A program made the translations under genes and the position numbers. The notes under the pieces are model-generated. The model was not told where the DNA came from and made no database searches. It saw nothing but the letters and a program-made list of their open reading frames with translations. Source: a bacterium (GTDB lineage Bacteria > NPL-UPA2 > JAUVJM01). Taken from it: a DNA stretch of 64,000 nt. Where the stretch lies: assembly GCA_030606215.1 (NCBI GenBank), contig JAUWGW010000002.1, positions 1 to 64,000 on the forward strand, written 5' to 3'. Below, one piece after another: positions 8,389-16,376 of the stretch; within the stretch, counting starts at the first letter, position 1; the number at the start of each line of letters is the position of its first letter.

Positions 8389-9603
8389 ATGATCGACATT
8401 AAAAGTAAATACAAATTGGCTCGTTTTGATGAGTTCCTAAAAAGAATTGAGAGAAAAATAATTGTCGATGATATAGGAGAGTATTCATGTGTTGGAGTCA
8501 AGTGGTACGGTTTAGGTGCTTTTATTCGGGCGAAATTGCTCGGTATTGACATAGCAAGAAAGCAGCAGTGGGTGATAAAGAAAGGTGATGTTGTCTATAA
8601 TAAGCTATTTGCTTGGAAAGGTTCATTTGCTATCGCTGATGATAGTGTGCATGAATGTATAATCTCCGATAAATTTCCTACCTATTCGATTAATACAAAC
8701 ATTATTGACCCGAAATATCTGGGCTATTTCTTTAGAACCAATTTTATCTCTCAGCAAGCTGAATATTTGTCCAAGGGAGCAGCGGCGATTAGTAAATTAA
8801 CTTTAAATCCTCCTCAGTTTTGGGATTTAACAATCACTCTCCCGCCACTTCCTGAACAGCACCGGATTGTGGGGAAAATACAGAAACTATCGAAGCATAT
8901 TGAAGAAGCTAAAAAACTGAAAGAAACGAACAATAAAAAGATTCATTCTTTGCTTGACGCTGAATTACGAAAGATTGTTCGTAGAGCTAAAGAGAAAAAA
9001 GAATGGGAATTTGGACCTATTCCACAATATGCTGAGGTTAATCCGTCGAGAAAAGGCAAGATAGATTTATCCTCTGATTGTCCGGTTTCTTTTGTCCCGA
9101 TGTCAGCCGTTGATGGTATAACAGGTGTAATAAAAGAAAGGTATGTAAAAGAATACTATAGAGTTTCTAAGGGATACACTTGGTTTAAGGAAGGAGATGT
9201 AATCTTTGCAAGGATCACACCGTGTATGCAGAATGGCAAATCAGCAATCGCAATTAATTTGGAAAGTGGTCATGGTTTTGGTTCTACGGAGTTTCACGTC
9301 TTAAGACCAGGGCCTAAAATTATATCTGAATGGTTGCACCTGCTGGTAAGGAGTAAAGACTTCCGTCACGATGCTAGTTTGCTTTTTAAAGGTACCGCTG
9401 GACAACAAAGAGTACCTGCAAGTTTTCTTGAGCAAAAAACAATAGCAGTCCCGCCGATACCAGAGCAAAAAAGGCTTGTCGATCATTTGGAGAAAATTGC
9501 AGGGCAAGTTCAGAATCTAAGAACTATCAATGATAAGCTTGAGATTGAATTAAATGCTTTACTACCCTCAACTCTTGACAAAGCCTTTAAGGGGGAATTG
9601 TGA
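8389..9603 (+). CDS. hsdS: type I restriction-modification specificity subunit (HsdS)
   Basis: This 404-residue protein has two target-recognition domains (about residues 1-150 and 210-350), each ending in the conserved LPPLPEQHRIVGKI / VPPIPEQKRLVDHL linker and a helical spacer (IEEAKKLKETNNKK...; AGQVQNLRTINDKL). This is the normal HsdS architecture that sets the bipartite DNA target. It starts one base after the hsdM stop and is full length. Confidence 0.9.
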   Translation: MIDIKSKYKLARFDEFLKRIERKIIVDDIGEYSCVGVKWYGLGAFIRAKLLGIDIARKQQWVIKKGDVVYNKLFAWKGSFAIADDSVHECIISDKFPTYSINTNIIDPKYLGYFFRTNFISQQAEYLSKGAAAISKLTLNPPQFWDLTITLPPLPEQHRIVGKIQKLSKHIEEAKKLKETNNKKIHSLLDAELRKIVRRAKEKKEWEFGPIPQYAEVNPSRKGKIDLSSDCPVSFVPMSAVDGITGVIKERYVKEYYRVSKGYTWFKEGDVIFARITPCMQNGKSAIAINLESGHGFGSTEFHVLRPGPKIISEWLHLLVRSKDFRHDASLLFKGTAGQQRVPASFLEQKTIAVPPIPEQKRLVDHLEKIAGQVQNLRTINDKLEIELNALLPSTLDKAFKGEL

Positions 9604-9675
9604 ATATGGATGTTGTTCCATTACCAAGTAAAAAATGAGAACGGCTGCCATAAACCTATTGGGGGATACGAGCTT

Positions 9676-9855
9676 ATGAAAAACGTCTTTGAAATCTCAG
9701 CGGAGCATGTGCAGTACTTGGCTAGGGAAAAGATGAGTAGAGAATCAAGTACCGAAGAGTTGCATCAGGTCAGGAAAGGAGTGGAACTTGGACTTGAGTG
9801 CTGCTGGGAACAAGTCGTAGTCACTGCGATAAGGGAAACCGTGGACGATAGGTGA
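9676..9855 (+). CDS. small hypothetical protein, 59 aa
   Basis: The frame starting at ATG 9676 gives a 59-residue soluble, acidic, mostly helical protein (MKNVFEISAEHVQYLAREKMS...). GGGGGAT lies 9-15 bases upstream. I do not recognise the family. It sits between hsdS and the cyclase-like gene on the same strand. A longer in-frame start at 9610 has no better ribosome site. Confidence 0.45.
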   Translation: MKNVFEISAEHVQYLAREKMSRESSTEELHQVRKGVELGLECCWEQVVVTAIRETVDDR

Positions 9856-9867
9856 TTTTAGGGTAGG

Positions 9868-10722
9868 ATGTTAAAAGCAAAAAGAAAAGCTATGGAGATG
9901 GAAGATGATAGAAAGTCTATGACCGGCGAAGCAATTGTTCTATTTCTTGATGTGTTAGGATACAAGGGCCTTGTCAAGAATGGCATCTACGACTCCAAAC
10001 TCGTTCAAGAACTTAAGGACTTATGGGTGGGAATTATTCGCTTATCGAAATATGAGAATCTCCCAGAAGGTGCCCCACATCGCGATTATATACACAAAGT
10101 TGTCCGAAGTGCGATGAGCGTGCGGTTCATCTCAGACACCTTCCTATTCAGCTTGAGATTATCTGACATAACGCCCGATTCTGATTTCAATGATAGTGAA
10201 AGTATTGCAGCTCATATCTGGGTTTATTTGTATTCCATCGCAATGTTTTGCCCTACTTTTATAGGTAAAACAGGGCTTATCATGAGAGGAGGTATTGCAA
10301 AAGGTCCACACTATGAGAAGGATATCGACAATAACATTTTCCTGTTCAGCAAGGCATATATTGACGCTTACGAGTTGCACGAAAGGAACCAACAACCGAG
10401 AATAGTTGCGGATGACAAGCTGATAGCATATTTGCGGGAGATACAATTCAATTATCTTGATGCGTTTTTCTACAAGGAGCATGATAATACCATATGTTTT
10501 GATTGGTATTTCTTTTTTGAGTTTGGCGATCCAAGAAGTAAGAAATTACTGAGAGATATTAAATCTGGTCTCATAACAAATATCAGAGCAAGTGTTGCTG
10601 ATGACAGCGCCAGAACTAAACTGAAATGTTTTGTCGAATACCACAATCGAAAAATGAGTGAGGCTGGGGAGGATTACAAGGAATTCACCATTGATACCGG
10701 TATTTTCGAGAAGGAAAGCTGA
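9868..10722 (+). CDS. class III nucleotidyl cyclase-like protein
   Basis: This 284-residue protein shows the sequence landmarks of a class III cyclase fold in order: FLDVLGYKGLV (first metal Asp, about residue 28), FISDTFLFSL (second Asp, about 91), MRGGIAKGPHYE (the RxGIxxG-like motif, about 142) and a following A-YELHER helix. Similar stand-alone cyclases make signalling nucleotides in Pycsar anti-phage systems. That this one is active or defensive is inference. It follows hsdS in a defence island and precedes two unrecognised genes that could be partners. No effector with TIR or transmembrane domain is visible next to it. Confidence 0.55.
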   Translation: MLKAKRKAMEMEDDRKSMTGEAIVLFLDVLGYKGLVKNGIYDSKLVQELKDLWVGIIRLSKYENLPEGAPHRDYIHKVVRSAMSVRFISDTFLFSLRLSDITPDSDFNDSESIAAHIWVYLYSIAMFCPTFIGKTGLIMRGGIAKGPHYEKDIDNNIFLFSKAYIDAYELHERNQQPRIVADDKLIAYLREIQFNYLDAFFYKEHDNTICFDWYFFFEFGDPRSKKLLRDIKSGLITNIRASVADDSARTKLKCFVEYHNRKMSEAGEDYKEFTIDTGIFEKES

Positions 10723-10736
10723 GAGGGTAAGCGAAA

Positions 10737-11306
10737 GTGAAAATGTGGCCGGAAGAGACTGAAGAATCTAAGAGCCTCCTCAGCCTTAAATTTGGTAGGA
10801 CACGCGAGGAGCTCTTGGGCAAGTACCACCGAAAAGCAGAGGAGAAGAAAGCCGAGATTCAGAAGAAGGGATACTCAGACTCCGGTCTTGCCCAAGCTCA
10901 GGTTAGACACATCTACATCGCCATGGCCCGAGAATTAGCGAAGGAGCGAGTTAAGATAATCCAGGAACTGTATGGCAATCCTCCGGATAAAGAAGGTATT
11001 GATTGGATTGTCGAAGATGTCAAAGCTTGGGTATATGGCCAGACGCATTCGTTGCACGAAAGTGCGCCAGGATCCAGTAAGAAGGCCATCAAGCAGGAGA
11101 TTCAGGAAAATGCAGACGCCATTGTGTCGAATAACAGGAGGGATCTCTTGATCGCCCTGCATGAGCGTAGGGCAGAAACTAAGAAGAGAAAATCAGAAAT
11201 CGTGACAGAGAGGGGAATGCCAATTCCCCCAAAACCGTGGCAGGAAATCAAGAAAGAGTACGACGTTAGTAAATTACAGTTTGGCAAGAAGATTTATTTC
11301 ATCTAG
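10737..11306 (+). CDS. hypothetical helical protein, 189 aa
   Basis: This is a charged, largely helical protein without membrane segments. Lys/Glu-rich helices span roughly residues 20-70, and a second helical block with NNRRDLLIALHERRAETKKR lies around 130-155. Start GTG 10737 has GAGAGGG nine bases upstream. It is 14 bp after the cyclase-like gene and overlaps the next frame by 26 bp, so the three look co-transcribed. I do not recognise the family. Confidence 0.6.
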   Translation: MKMWPEETEESKSLLSLKFGRTREELLGKYHRKAEEKKAEIQKKGYSDSGLAQAQVRHIYIAMARELAKERVKIIQELYGNPPDKEGIDWIVEDVKAWVYGQTHSLHESAPGSSKKAIKQEIQENADAIVSNNRRDLLIALHERRAETKKRKSEIVTERGMPIPPKPWQEIKKEYDVSKLQFGKKIYFI

Positions 11307-11655
11307 GCTGAGATTCCTTAACGATGAAACACAGGTGGCGGTTTACAGACGTGAGCAGGGAATATATCACCTCGCAGAAGTTTATAACGCTGGACCAGAA
11401 AACATTCTCGACTCAAAGGTAACTCTTGATTGGGAAAATTATCAGGGGCAACAAAGTATAGAAGTACACAAATTTATTGATGATGATGCAGACCCTTTAT
11501 GGGCAACACCTCATGATTGCAGTATTTTGCAGAGGGAGACAAAGATACTAATAGTGGATTTTCCTACCAAGGAAGTCAAGGGATTAGTCAAAGTCAAGGT
11601 CACAGGGAAAACACATCTTTCGAGGCGAGAGATAGATGCAAGGTTTGAAATATAG
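11281..11655 (+). CDS. hypothetical protein, about 106-124 aa
   Basis: This unrecognised frame overlaps the end of the preceding gene. It reads as a beta-rich domain (VYRREQGIYHLAEVYNAGPENI ... KGLVKVKVTGKTHL), as in small beta-sandwich modules. Only TTG 11281 or GTG 11335 are available starts, and neither has a clear ribosome site, so it may be a fused or frameshifted continuation of the 189-residue gene. It ends the cyclase-like gene group. Confidence 0.45.
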   Translation: MARRFISSRLRFLNDETQVAVYRREQGIYHLAEVYNAGPENILDSKVTLDWENYQGQQSIEVHKFIDDDADPLWATPHDCSILQRETKILIVDFPTKEVKGLVKVKVTGKTHLSRREIDARFEI

Positions 11656-11960
11656 GCAGGTTAGAAAACCGGGGACGTAAACCTATTCTTTGTTCCCGGA
11701 AGAATCTGTAAAGGAGCTTGCCAGGGAAAATTCCGCTGACGCGGAGGTCCAAAACGAGCTTGATAGTAGCTGGTTGATTTGTTCAGTTTTTCTTCCTCAG
11801 ATGTGGCTTTTCGGGCAGAGGGATGCCTAAACTGATAGCAAAGCTTTTCCCCCGGCGCTTATACATCTTTATGAGTAACCATATTTCCATGGGTTGTGTA
11901 ATTTGCCTACTGTCTCGTTCGGGGAGCCAATCTGAACGATATTCGAACTATGCGGATAGC
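11656..11960. other. gene-free spacer
   Basis: No supported gene lies in this stretch. A short frame from about 11707 (KELARENSADAEVQNELDSSW) vaguely resembles part of the small protein at 9676 but has no start codon with a ribosome site. It leads into the terminator and promoter of the zeta-type gene. Confidence 0.4.
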
Positions 11961-11994
11961 CCCTCTGCGACAATAAATGTTGCAGAGGGTTTTT
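11961..11994 (+). terminator. intrinsic terminator
   Basis: CCCTCTGC (11961-11968) pairs with GCAGAGGG (11982-11989), followed by TTTTT. It would stop transcription from the defence genes. Its right arm overlaps the -35 of the next promoter, so terminator and promoter are nested. Confidence 0.7.
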
Positions 11995-12008
11995 GTTTAA
12001 GGTACAAT
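11980..12008 (+). promoter_or_regulatory. promoter of the zeta-type gene, predicted leaderless
   Basis: TTGCAG (11980-11985), 17 bp, then TACAAT (12003-12008). The ATG at 12017 is only 8 bases after the -10, so the transcript would have almost no leader. No Shine-Dalgarno is present, which agrees with leaderless initiation. Confidence 0.55.
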
Positions 12009-12016
12009 TTTAACTA

Positions 12017-12592
12017 ATGAAAAACAGGAACGTTTATATAATAGCTGGGCCAAACGGTTCGGGAAAAACTACATTTGCAAGCAAATTTTTGCCAGATTAT
12101 GTCAAATGTCCCAATTTTGTGAATGCTGATCTTATTGCACAAGGTTTATCGCCCTTTTCACCTCGTAGTGCTGCGATAAAAGCGGGTAGACTCGTCTTAA
12201 GTCAAATACATGAATATATGAAAATGAACGTTGACTTTGCATTTGAATCGACACTTGCAGGAAAGCTATACATAAATCTTTTTAAGAAATTAAAAACAAG
12301 AGGATATAGACTTCATCTTTTCTTCTTGTGGATTCCGGATGCAGAACTCGCTATAGCACGTATTAAGGATAGAGTTGCAGAGGGTGGACACGATGTGCCG
12401 ATTCAAGATGTAAAACGCCGCTTTAAGCGTTCGACCTGTAATTTTTTAAAATTATACCAACCTTTAGTAGATTCCTGGATGTTGTTCAATAATGCTGGTT
12501 CCATACCAGCTCTAATTGCCAGGGGAAAGAATAATCATGTTTGTGTCATCAATCAGGAACTGTTTGATATAATAAAAGCATTAGCGAGGTAG
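12017..12592 (+). CDS. zeta toxin family / AAA-type kinase
   Basis: This 191-residue P-loop protein begins YIIAGPNGSGKTTFASKFLP (Walker A at residues 11-19), followed by FVNADLIAQGLSPF and FAFESTLAGKLY, the pattern of stand-alone zeta-toxin-like kinases. Classical zeta toxins phosphorylate UDP-N-acetylglucosamine; the substrate of this subfamily is not established. A 47-codon gene follows three bases later, as is usual for the partner of these kinases. The start follows from the promoter position. Confidence 0.8.
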   Translation: MKNRNVYIIAGPNGSGKTTFASKFLPDYVKCPNFVNADLIAQGLSPFSPRSAAIKAGRLVLSQIHEYMKMNVDFAFESTLAGKLYINLFKKLKTRGYRLHLFFLWIPDAELAIARIKDRVAEGGHDVPIQDVKRRFKRSTCNFLKLYQPLVDSWMLFNNAGSIPALIARGKNNHVCVINQELFDIIKALAR

Positions 12593-12595
12593 GAT

Positions 12596-12739
12596 ATGAA
12601 AAAGCGAAGATCACTTCAAGATAAAGCTGTCATTGCCTTGAAGCAGGCTGTAAAGGAAGTCGTCGAGCGGCATAAAAAGGCTGGGCGTCCGATAGCTATC
12701 TGGGAACATGGAAAAGTAAAACGAATCGCTGCCAAGTGA
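12596..12739 (+). CDS. small partner (putative antitoxin) of the zeta-type kinase, 47 aa
   Basis: ATG 12596, three bases after the kinase stop, opens a 47-residue basic protein ending VVERHKKAGRPIAIWEHGKVKRI. Short proteins with a terminal pattern of the type HK-GxPIxxWxxGKV commonly follow zeta-like kinase genes and are thought to be their antitoxins; I apply that by analogy. A Shine-Dalgarno-like AGGA lies just upstream within the coupled junction. Confidence 0.65.
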   Translation: MKKRRSLQDKAVIALKQAVKEVVERHKKAGRPIAIWEHGKVKRIAAK

Positions 12740-13011
12740 AATAGGTAAACCAAGTAGCTTAGCTCTTCCGATAAGTGTTGCACAAGTATAACCAATTGTT
12801 TTGTAAATAGCATTTTTCGTTCTGCTGTTTCTTTTCATTAACTTCCTAATCAGCCACTTTCATTAATTTCATTAATTGCTTTATTGACAATACCAATGAG
12901 AGTAGGATAAACTACATCGGTCAGGAGGTAGCACTTGAGTTGGTTAGGGCTTTGGTAATAAAAGAGGGGAGATATATGGTTTATTAATCGCAGAGTATGG
13001 AGGGGGGGGAT
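12740..13011. other. intergenic region with no supported gene
   Basis: This is AT-rich spacer at the right edge of the defence island. A minus-strand frame (MKRNSRTKNAIYKTIGYTCA... from 12838) runs through here into the antitoxin gene but has no partner or known motif; I treat it as a remnant or shadow. GGAGGGGGGG at the end is the ribosome site of the next gene. Confidence 0.35.
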
Positions 13012-13809
13012 ATGTTTACGATTATTGCAGAGCGCATCAATATGACACGGAAAAGAATCAGGGAAGAAGTTTGGAAGAGGAATGCTGATTTTATTGGAGA
13101 AGAGGTTCGCAGGCAGGTTGAAGCAGGAGCAACTCACATAGATGTGAATGCGGGAGGAGACCCATCCAAGGAAATTGAGGATATGAAATGGTTGACTGAA
13201 GTAATATCTGAAGCATCGGAACTTCCTCTTGTTTTCGATTCGGCAAATCCTTCTGCTATTGAAGAAGGGTTAAAGTTATGTAATAGAGAAGGCACAATAA
13301 TAAATTCTATAACGGGGGAAAAGGAGCGAGTTGAAAATATCCTGCCAATTGTGAAGAAATATGGGACTGGTGTAGTTGCTTTAACAATGGATGACAGCGG
13401 CATGCCGGAAGACTACGATGGACGAATGGAGATTACAAGGAAACTGGCAGGAATAATTAAGGCTGAAGGTATCTCACTGGACAGGGTATATTTCGACCAC
13501 ATGGTGCGTCCAGCATCAACCAATCCAGGGCAGGCAGGGTTTATACTGGATGCTATCACTTCTACCGGAAAGGAATTTCCGCAGGCTCATTTTGCGCTCG
13601 GGTTATCAAATATCTCTTATGGATTTCCCGCTCGCAATAATCTAAATAAAGTTTTTCTTGCAATGCTTATTGCGGCAGGTTGTGATGGATTTATTATTGA
13701 TCCGTGTGAGCCCGGGATGGTAAACACTTTTCTTTCAGCCAGAGCGGCGATGGGGTTGGATGAATACGGGATGGAATATATTGCAGCATATCGTGGGAAA
13801 CGGTTGTGA
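13012..13809 (+). CDS. methyltetrahydrofolate-dependent methyltransferase, AcsE/pterin-binding type
   Basis: This 265-residue protein is a pterin-binding TIM barrel: ERINMTRKRIREEV at the N-terminus, HIDVNAGGDPSKEIEDM near residue 44, LVFDSANPSAIEEGL near 75 and the LGLSNISYGFPARNNLNKVFL signature near 195. These match AcsE and related methyl-H4folate:corrinoid protein methyltransferases, which move methyl groups to a corrinoid iron-sulfur protein. No CODH/ACS subunits are nearby; two RACo genes and metF lie 17-25 kb downstream. ATG 13012 is chosen for the GGAGGGGGGG ribosome site. Confidence 0.8.
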   Translation: MFTIIAERINMTRKRIREEVWKRNADFIGEEVRRQVEAGATHIDVNAGGDPSKEIEDMKWLTEVISEASELPLVFDSANPSAIEEGLKLCNREGTIINSITGEKERVENILPIVKKYGTGVVALTMDDSGMPEDYDGRMEITRKLAGIIKAEGISLDRVYFDHMVRPASTNPGQAGFILDAITSTGKEFPQAHFALGLSNISYGFPARNNLNKVFLAMLIAAGCDGFIIDPCEPGMVNTFLSARAAMGLDEYGMEYIAAYRGKRL

Positions 13810-13870
13810 TGAGGATGGGATTGGAAGGGCAAGAAGAGACTTGATAATCTGACAAGAGGAGAGTAGAATT

Positions 13871-14077
13871 ATGCCAATTTACACTTATGTATGTAAAGAT
13901 TGTGGCGAGAAGTTCGAGTTATTATTAGGGATGACTTCTGAAAAAACGGAACTAAAATGCAAGAAGTGCAATAGCAAGAATATTGAGAAGACTTTTGGGG
14001 CGTTCAGTGTAGGGAAGGGCGGTTCAGGTTCTTCCGGGCCAAGTTGTCCTACGGGAACCTGCCCTACCTGTTTTTAA
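13871..14077 (+). CDS. FmdB-type zinc ribbon protein
   Basis: This 68-residue protein starts MPIYTYVCKDCGEKFELL and has two CxxC pairs (CKDC, CKKC) typical of the FmdB/CxxC_CXXC_SSSS zinc ribbon family, then a Gly/Ser linker and a Cys-rich tail (CPTGTCPTCF). It was named as a putative regulator; its molecular role is unclear. AAGAGGAG lies upstream of ATG 13871. Confidence 0.85.
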   Translation: MPIYTYVCKDCGEKFELLLGMTSEKTELKCKKCNSKNIEKTFGAFSVGKGGSGSSGPSCPTGTCPTCF

Positions 14078-14233
14078 ATGAAGAAACGAGCCAAAGACAT
14101 ACCTGTAACTACTATTTACCGCTCATCCTATTATTATAGGGAATTGCCGGAATCCGGGATATCAAGAACAGAGGTTGGAACTGAAGATAAAGAAGACATT
14201 GCTATCTGGGTAAAATATATAATTAGTATATAA
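14078..14233 (+). CDS. short ORF resembling a truncated Rex N-terminus
   Basis: ATG 14078, one base after the fmdB stop, opens 51 codons. IPVTTIYRSSYYYREL recalls the N-terminal winged-helix start of Rex redox repressors (IPxxTIxRLxxYYRxL), but the rest of the DNA-binding and NADH-binding domains is absent. It may be a relic or a coincidental small gene. It stands just ahead of an NAD(P)H-using flavoprotein. Confidence 0.3.
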   Translation: MKKRAKDIPVTTIYRSSYYYRELPESGISRTEVGTEDKEDIAIWVKYIISI

Positions 14234-14315
14234 AAATGAGGGTGGTGATAGGGTCTATATTGAATGAGTGAAATGTGAGCAGTGAAACTTGTGAAAATGG
14301 AAGGGGGAAACGATA

Positions 14316-15668
14316 ATGAAGAAGGGAGTAGTGGTAATAGGTGGAGGACCTGCTGGGATGGTAAGTGCACTTACTGCACATAGATATTACCCAGAAAAAG
14401 ACATAACATTAATCAAAAACGTAGAAAAGGGCGTAATTCCTTGTGGGATCCCCTATATGGTTTCAAGCATGGGAAATCCTGAAGAGAATGGACTCTCAAT
14501 GCTTCCTTTGGAGAAAGCAGGGATTGAGATAATTATGGATGAGGTGAAAAAAATAAATAGAAAAGAGAAGTCTGTTAGCACGGAGGAAGGTAATGACTTC
14601 CCTTACGAGAAGTTGGTTCTTGCTTTAGGTTCAAAACCTTTTATTCCCCCTATTTTAGGAGTTGAAAAAGAAGGAATCTATCAAATAGAAAAAGAGATGG
14701 GATATCTCAAAAAGATGGTAGCAACAATAAGGAAATCCCGAAATGTTTTAGTTGTAGGTGGAGGGTTTATAGGAGTTGAGTTCGCTGATGAAATTTCTAA
14801 AATAAAGGGGACAACTGTCTACTTGGTTGAGATGTTCCCTCGTTTGTTGCTAAATTCTTTTGATTTGGAGTTTGGTTCATTAGTGGAAGAAAAATTAGAA
14901 TCAGAAGGGGTGAAAGTTTTAACAAATAAAAGAGTAATAGAGTTTGTAGGAGATAAAAGAGTGGAAAAAGCAAAATTTGAGGATGGAGAAACAGTAGATG
15001 TGGATTGTGTTATTCTGGGCATAGGCTCTATCCCAAATTCAGATTTAGCGGTTGAATCTGGATTAGATATGACGAAAAAGAGTGGAATATGGGTCGATGA
15101 ATATATGAGAACAAACGACCCAGATATATTTGCTGTAGGAGATTGCGCATTAAAAAGAGACTTTTTTACACGGAGAGAGGTTCTTGTCATGCTTGCTTCA
15201 ACTGCAACATCTGAAGCAAGGGTTGCAGGGGCAAGTCTCTATAATCTAAGAGTGGTGCGTGAAAACAAAGGAGCATTAGGTATATACTCGACATATGTGG
15301 ATGGTTTGGCTTTAGGTTCTGCAGGGTTGACGGAAGGAAATGCACGAAAAGAAGGCTTTGAAATTACTATTGGTAATTTTGAAGGGATTGATAAACATCC
15401 AGCAGCTTTACCCAATGCAAATAAGATAAAAATTAAATTAATTTTTTCAAGTTATTCAGGAATTATCATGGGAGGGCAGGTTGCAGGAGGAGAAAGTTGT
15501 GGAGAACTAATAAATGCAATTGGAATTGCTATACAGAAAAGAGTCTCCTTTTCAGAACTTGAAACTCTTCAGATTGCAACACATCCGCGGCTAACTTCTG
15601 CCCCAACGAAATATCCAATAGTTTTAGCGGCAAATGACGCTGCAAGTAAGATGTTAGTAAAGCAGTGA
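14316..15668 (+). CDS. FAD/NAD(P)-dependent pyridine nucleotide-disulfide oxidoreductase (CoA-disulfide reductase / NADH oxidase type)
   Basis: This 450-residue flavoprotein has an N-terminal FAD motif VIGGGPAGM (residues 7-15), a single redox cysteine in IPCGIPY at residue 43, an NAD-binding VVGGGFIGVEFADE near 148-160 and the FAD motif FAVGDCA near 275. Cys43 matches the active-site position in CoA-disulfide reductases and NADH oxidases, which act in thiol or oxygen defence in anaerobes. AGGGGGAAACG precedes the ATG. It converges on phoU with 12 bp between stops. Confidence 0.88.
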   Translation: MKKGVVVIGGGPAGMVSALTAHRYYPEKDITLIKNVEKGVIPCGIPYMVSSMGNPEENGLSMLPLEKAGIEIIMDEVKKINRKEKSVSTEEGNDFPYEKLVLALGSKPFIPPILGVEKEGIYQIEKEMGYLKKMVATIRKSRNVLVVGGGFIGVEFADEISKIKGTTVYLVEMFPRLLLNSFDLEFGSLVEEKLESEGVKVLTNKRVIEFVGDKRVEKAKFEDGETVDVDCVILGIGSIPNSDLAVESGLDMTKKSGIWVDEYMRTNDPDIFAVGDCALKRDFFTRREVLVMLASTATSEARVAGASLYNLRVVRENKGALGIYSTYVDGLALGSAGLTEGNARKEGFEITIGNFEGIDKHPAALPNANKIKIKLIFSSYSGIIMGGQVAGGESCGELINAIGIAIQKRVSFSELETLQIATHPRLTSAPTKYPIVLAANDAASKMLVKQ

Positions 15669-15680
15669 TAACAGTTCAGG

Positions 15681-16340
15681 CTAATCTTCTATGTGATGCT
15701 TTATGGTTTTGCCCTTAAGAAAATAGATAACATCTTCAGCAATGTTCGTAGCATGATCAGCTATCCGCTCAAGGTGTCTTCCTACCAAGATAAGTTCTAT
15801 CGCCCTTGTAACTGCCTTAGGGTCCTGCATCATATAGGTCAGGAGTTCTCTAAATATTTGGTCGTTGAGATTATCCACTTCATCATCTCTTTTGCATACA
15901 TCTCTGGCTAATGTCTCGTCCTTATTGACCAGGGAATCAATGGAATCCTTTACCATCTTCTGGGCTAACATTGCCATACGCGGAATATCAATCAATGGTT
16001 TGAGAAGAGGCTGTTTAATTATCTCCTGAGCTCGTTCAGCGATATTAACTGCCTGGTCAGCTACACGTTCAAGGTCGCTATTGATCTTCATCACGGAGGT
16101 AATAAATCTCAAATCAATAGCTTCTGGCTGATAGAGAGCTAAGAGCCTAAGGCACAATTCATCTATTTCTAATTCTAATATGTTTATCTTTTCTTCATGT
16201 TTGATAACTTCACGTGCTAAATCATCTTTACGCTCCACTAATGCTTTTACTGAACGGCTGATAGCTTCCTCAACAAAAGCGCTCATCCTCAACAACTGTT
16301 TGTTCAACTCTTTCAATTCCTCATCAAAATGCCTTTCCAT
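15681..16340 (-). CDS. phoU: phosphate transport system regulator PhoU
   Basis: This 219-residue protein consists of two tandem PhoU three-helix bundles with the repeated metal-binding type motifs (DEVDNLNDQI..., INILELEIDELCLRL). It modulates Pst transport and PhoR signalling under phosphate sufficiency. GGAAGGAG precedes the start. It is the last gene of the porin-pstSCAB-phoU series, 36 bp after pstB. Confidence 0.93.
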   Translation of the reverse strand: MERHFDEELKELNKQLLRMSAFVEEAISRSVKALVERKDDLAREVIKHEEKINILELEIDELCLRLLALYQPEAIDLRFITSVMKINSDLERVADQAVNIAERAQEIIKQPLLKPLIDIPRMAMLAQKMVKDSIDSLVNKDETLARDVCKRDDEVDNLNDQIFRELLTYMMQDPKAVTRAIELILVGRHLERIADHATNIAEDVIYFLKGKTIKHHIED

Positions 16341-16376
16341 CTTTCGCTCCTTCCTTGGGGGTTGTGCGCCAACCCC

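Noticed and set aside
100-12000. Possible attachment-site direct repeat flanking the left defence island (GGAGCCAA near 134 and 11919)
   Set aside because: The match is only 8 bases and lies in non-equivalent context, so it is not better than chance.
12611-12838. Minus-strand frame overlapping the zeta-type partner gene
   Set aside because: It opposes the well-placed 47-codon gene and has no recognised family, though part of it outside the gene may be a remnant.
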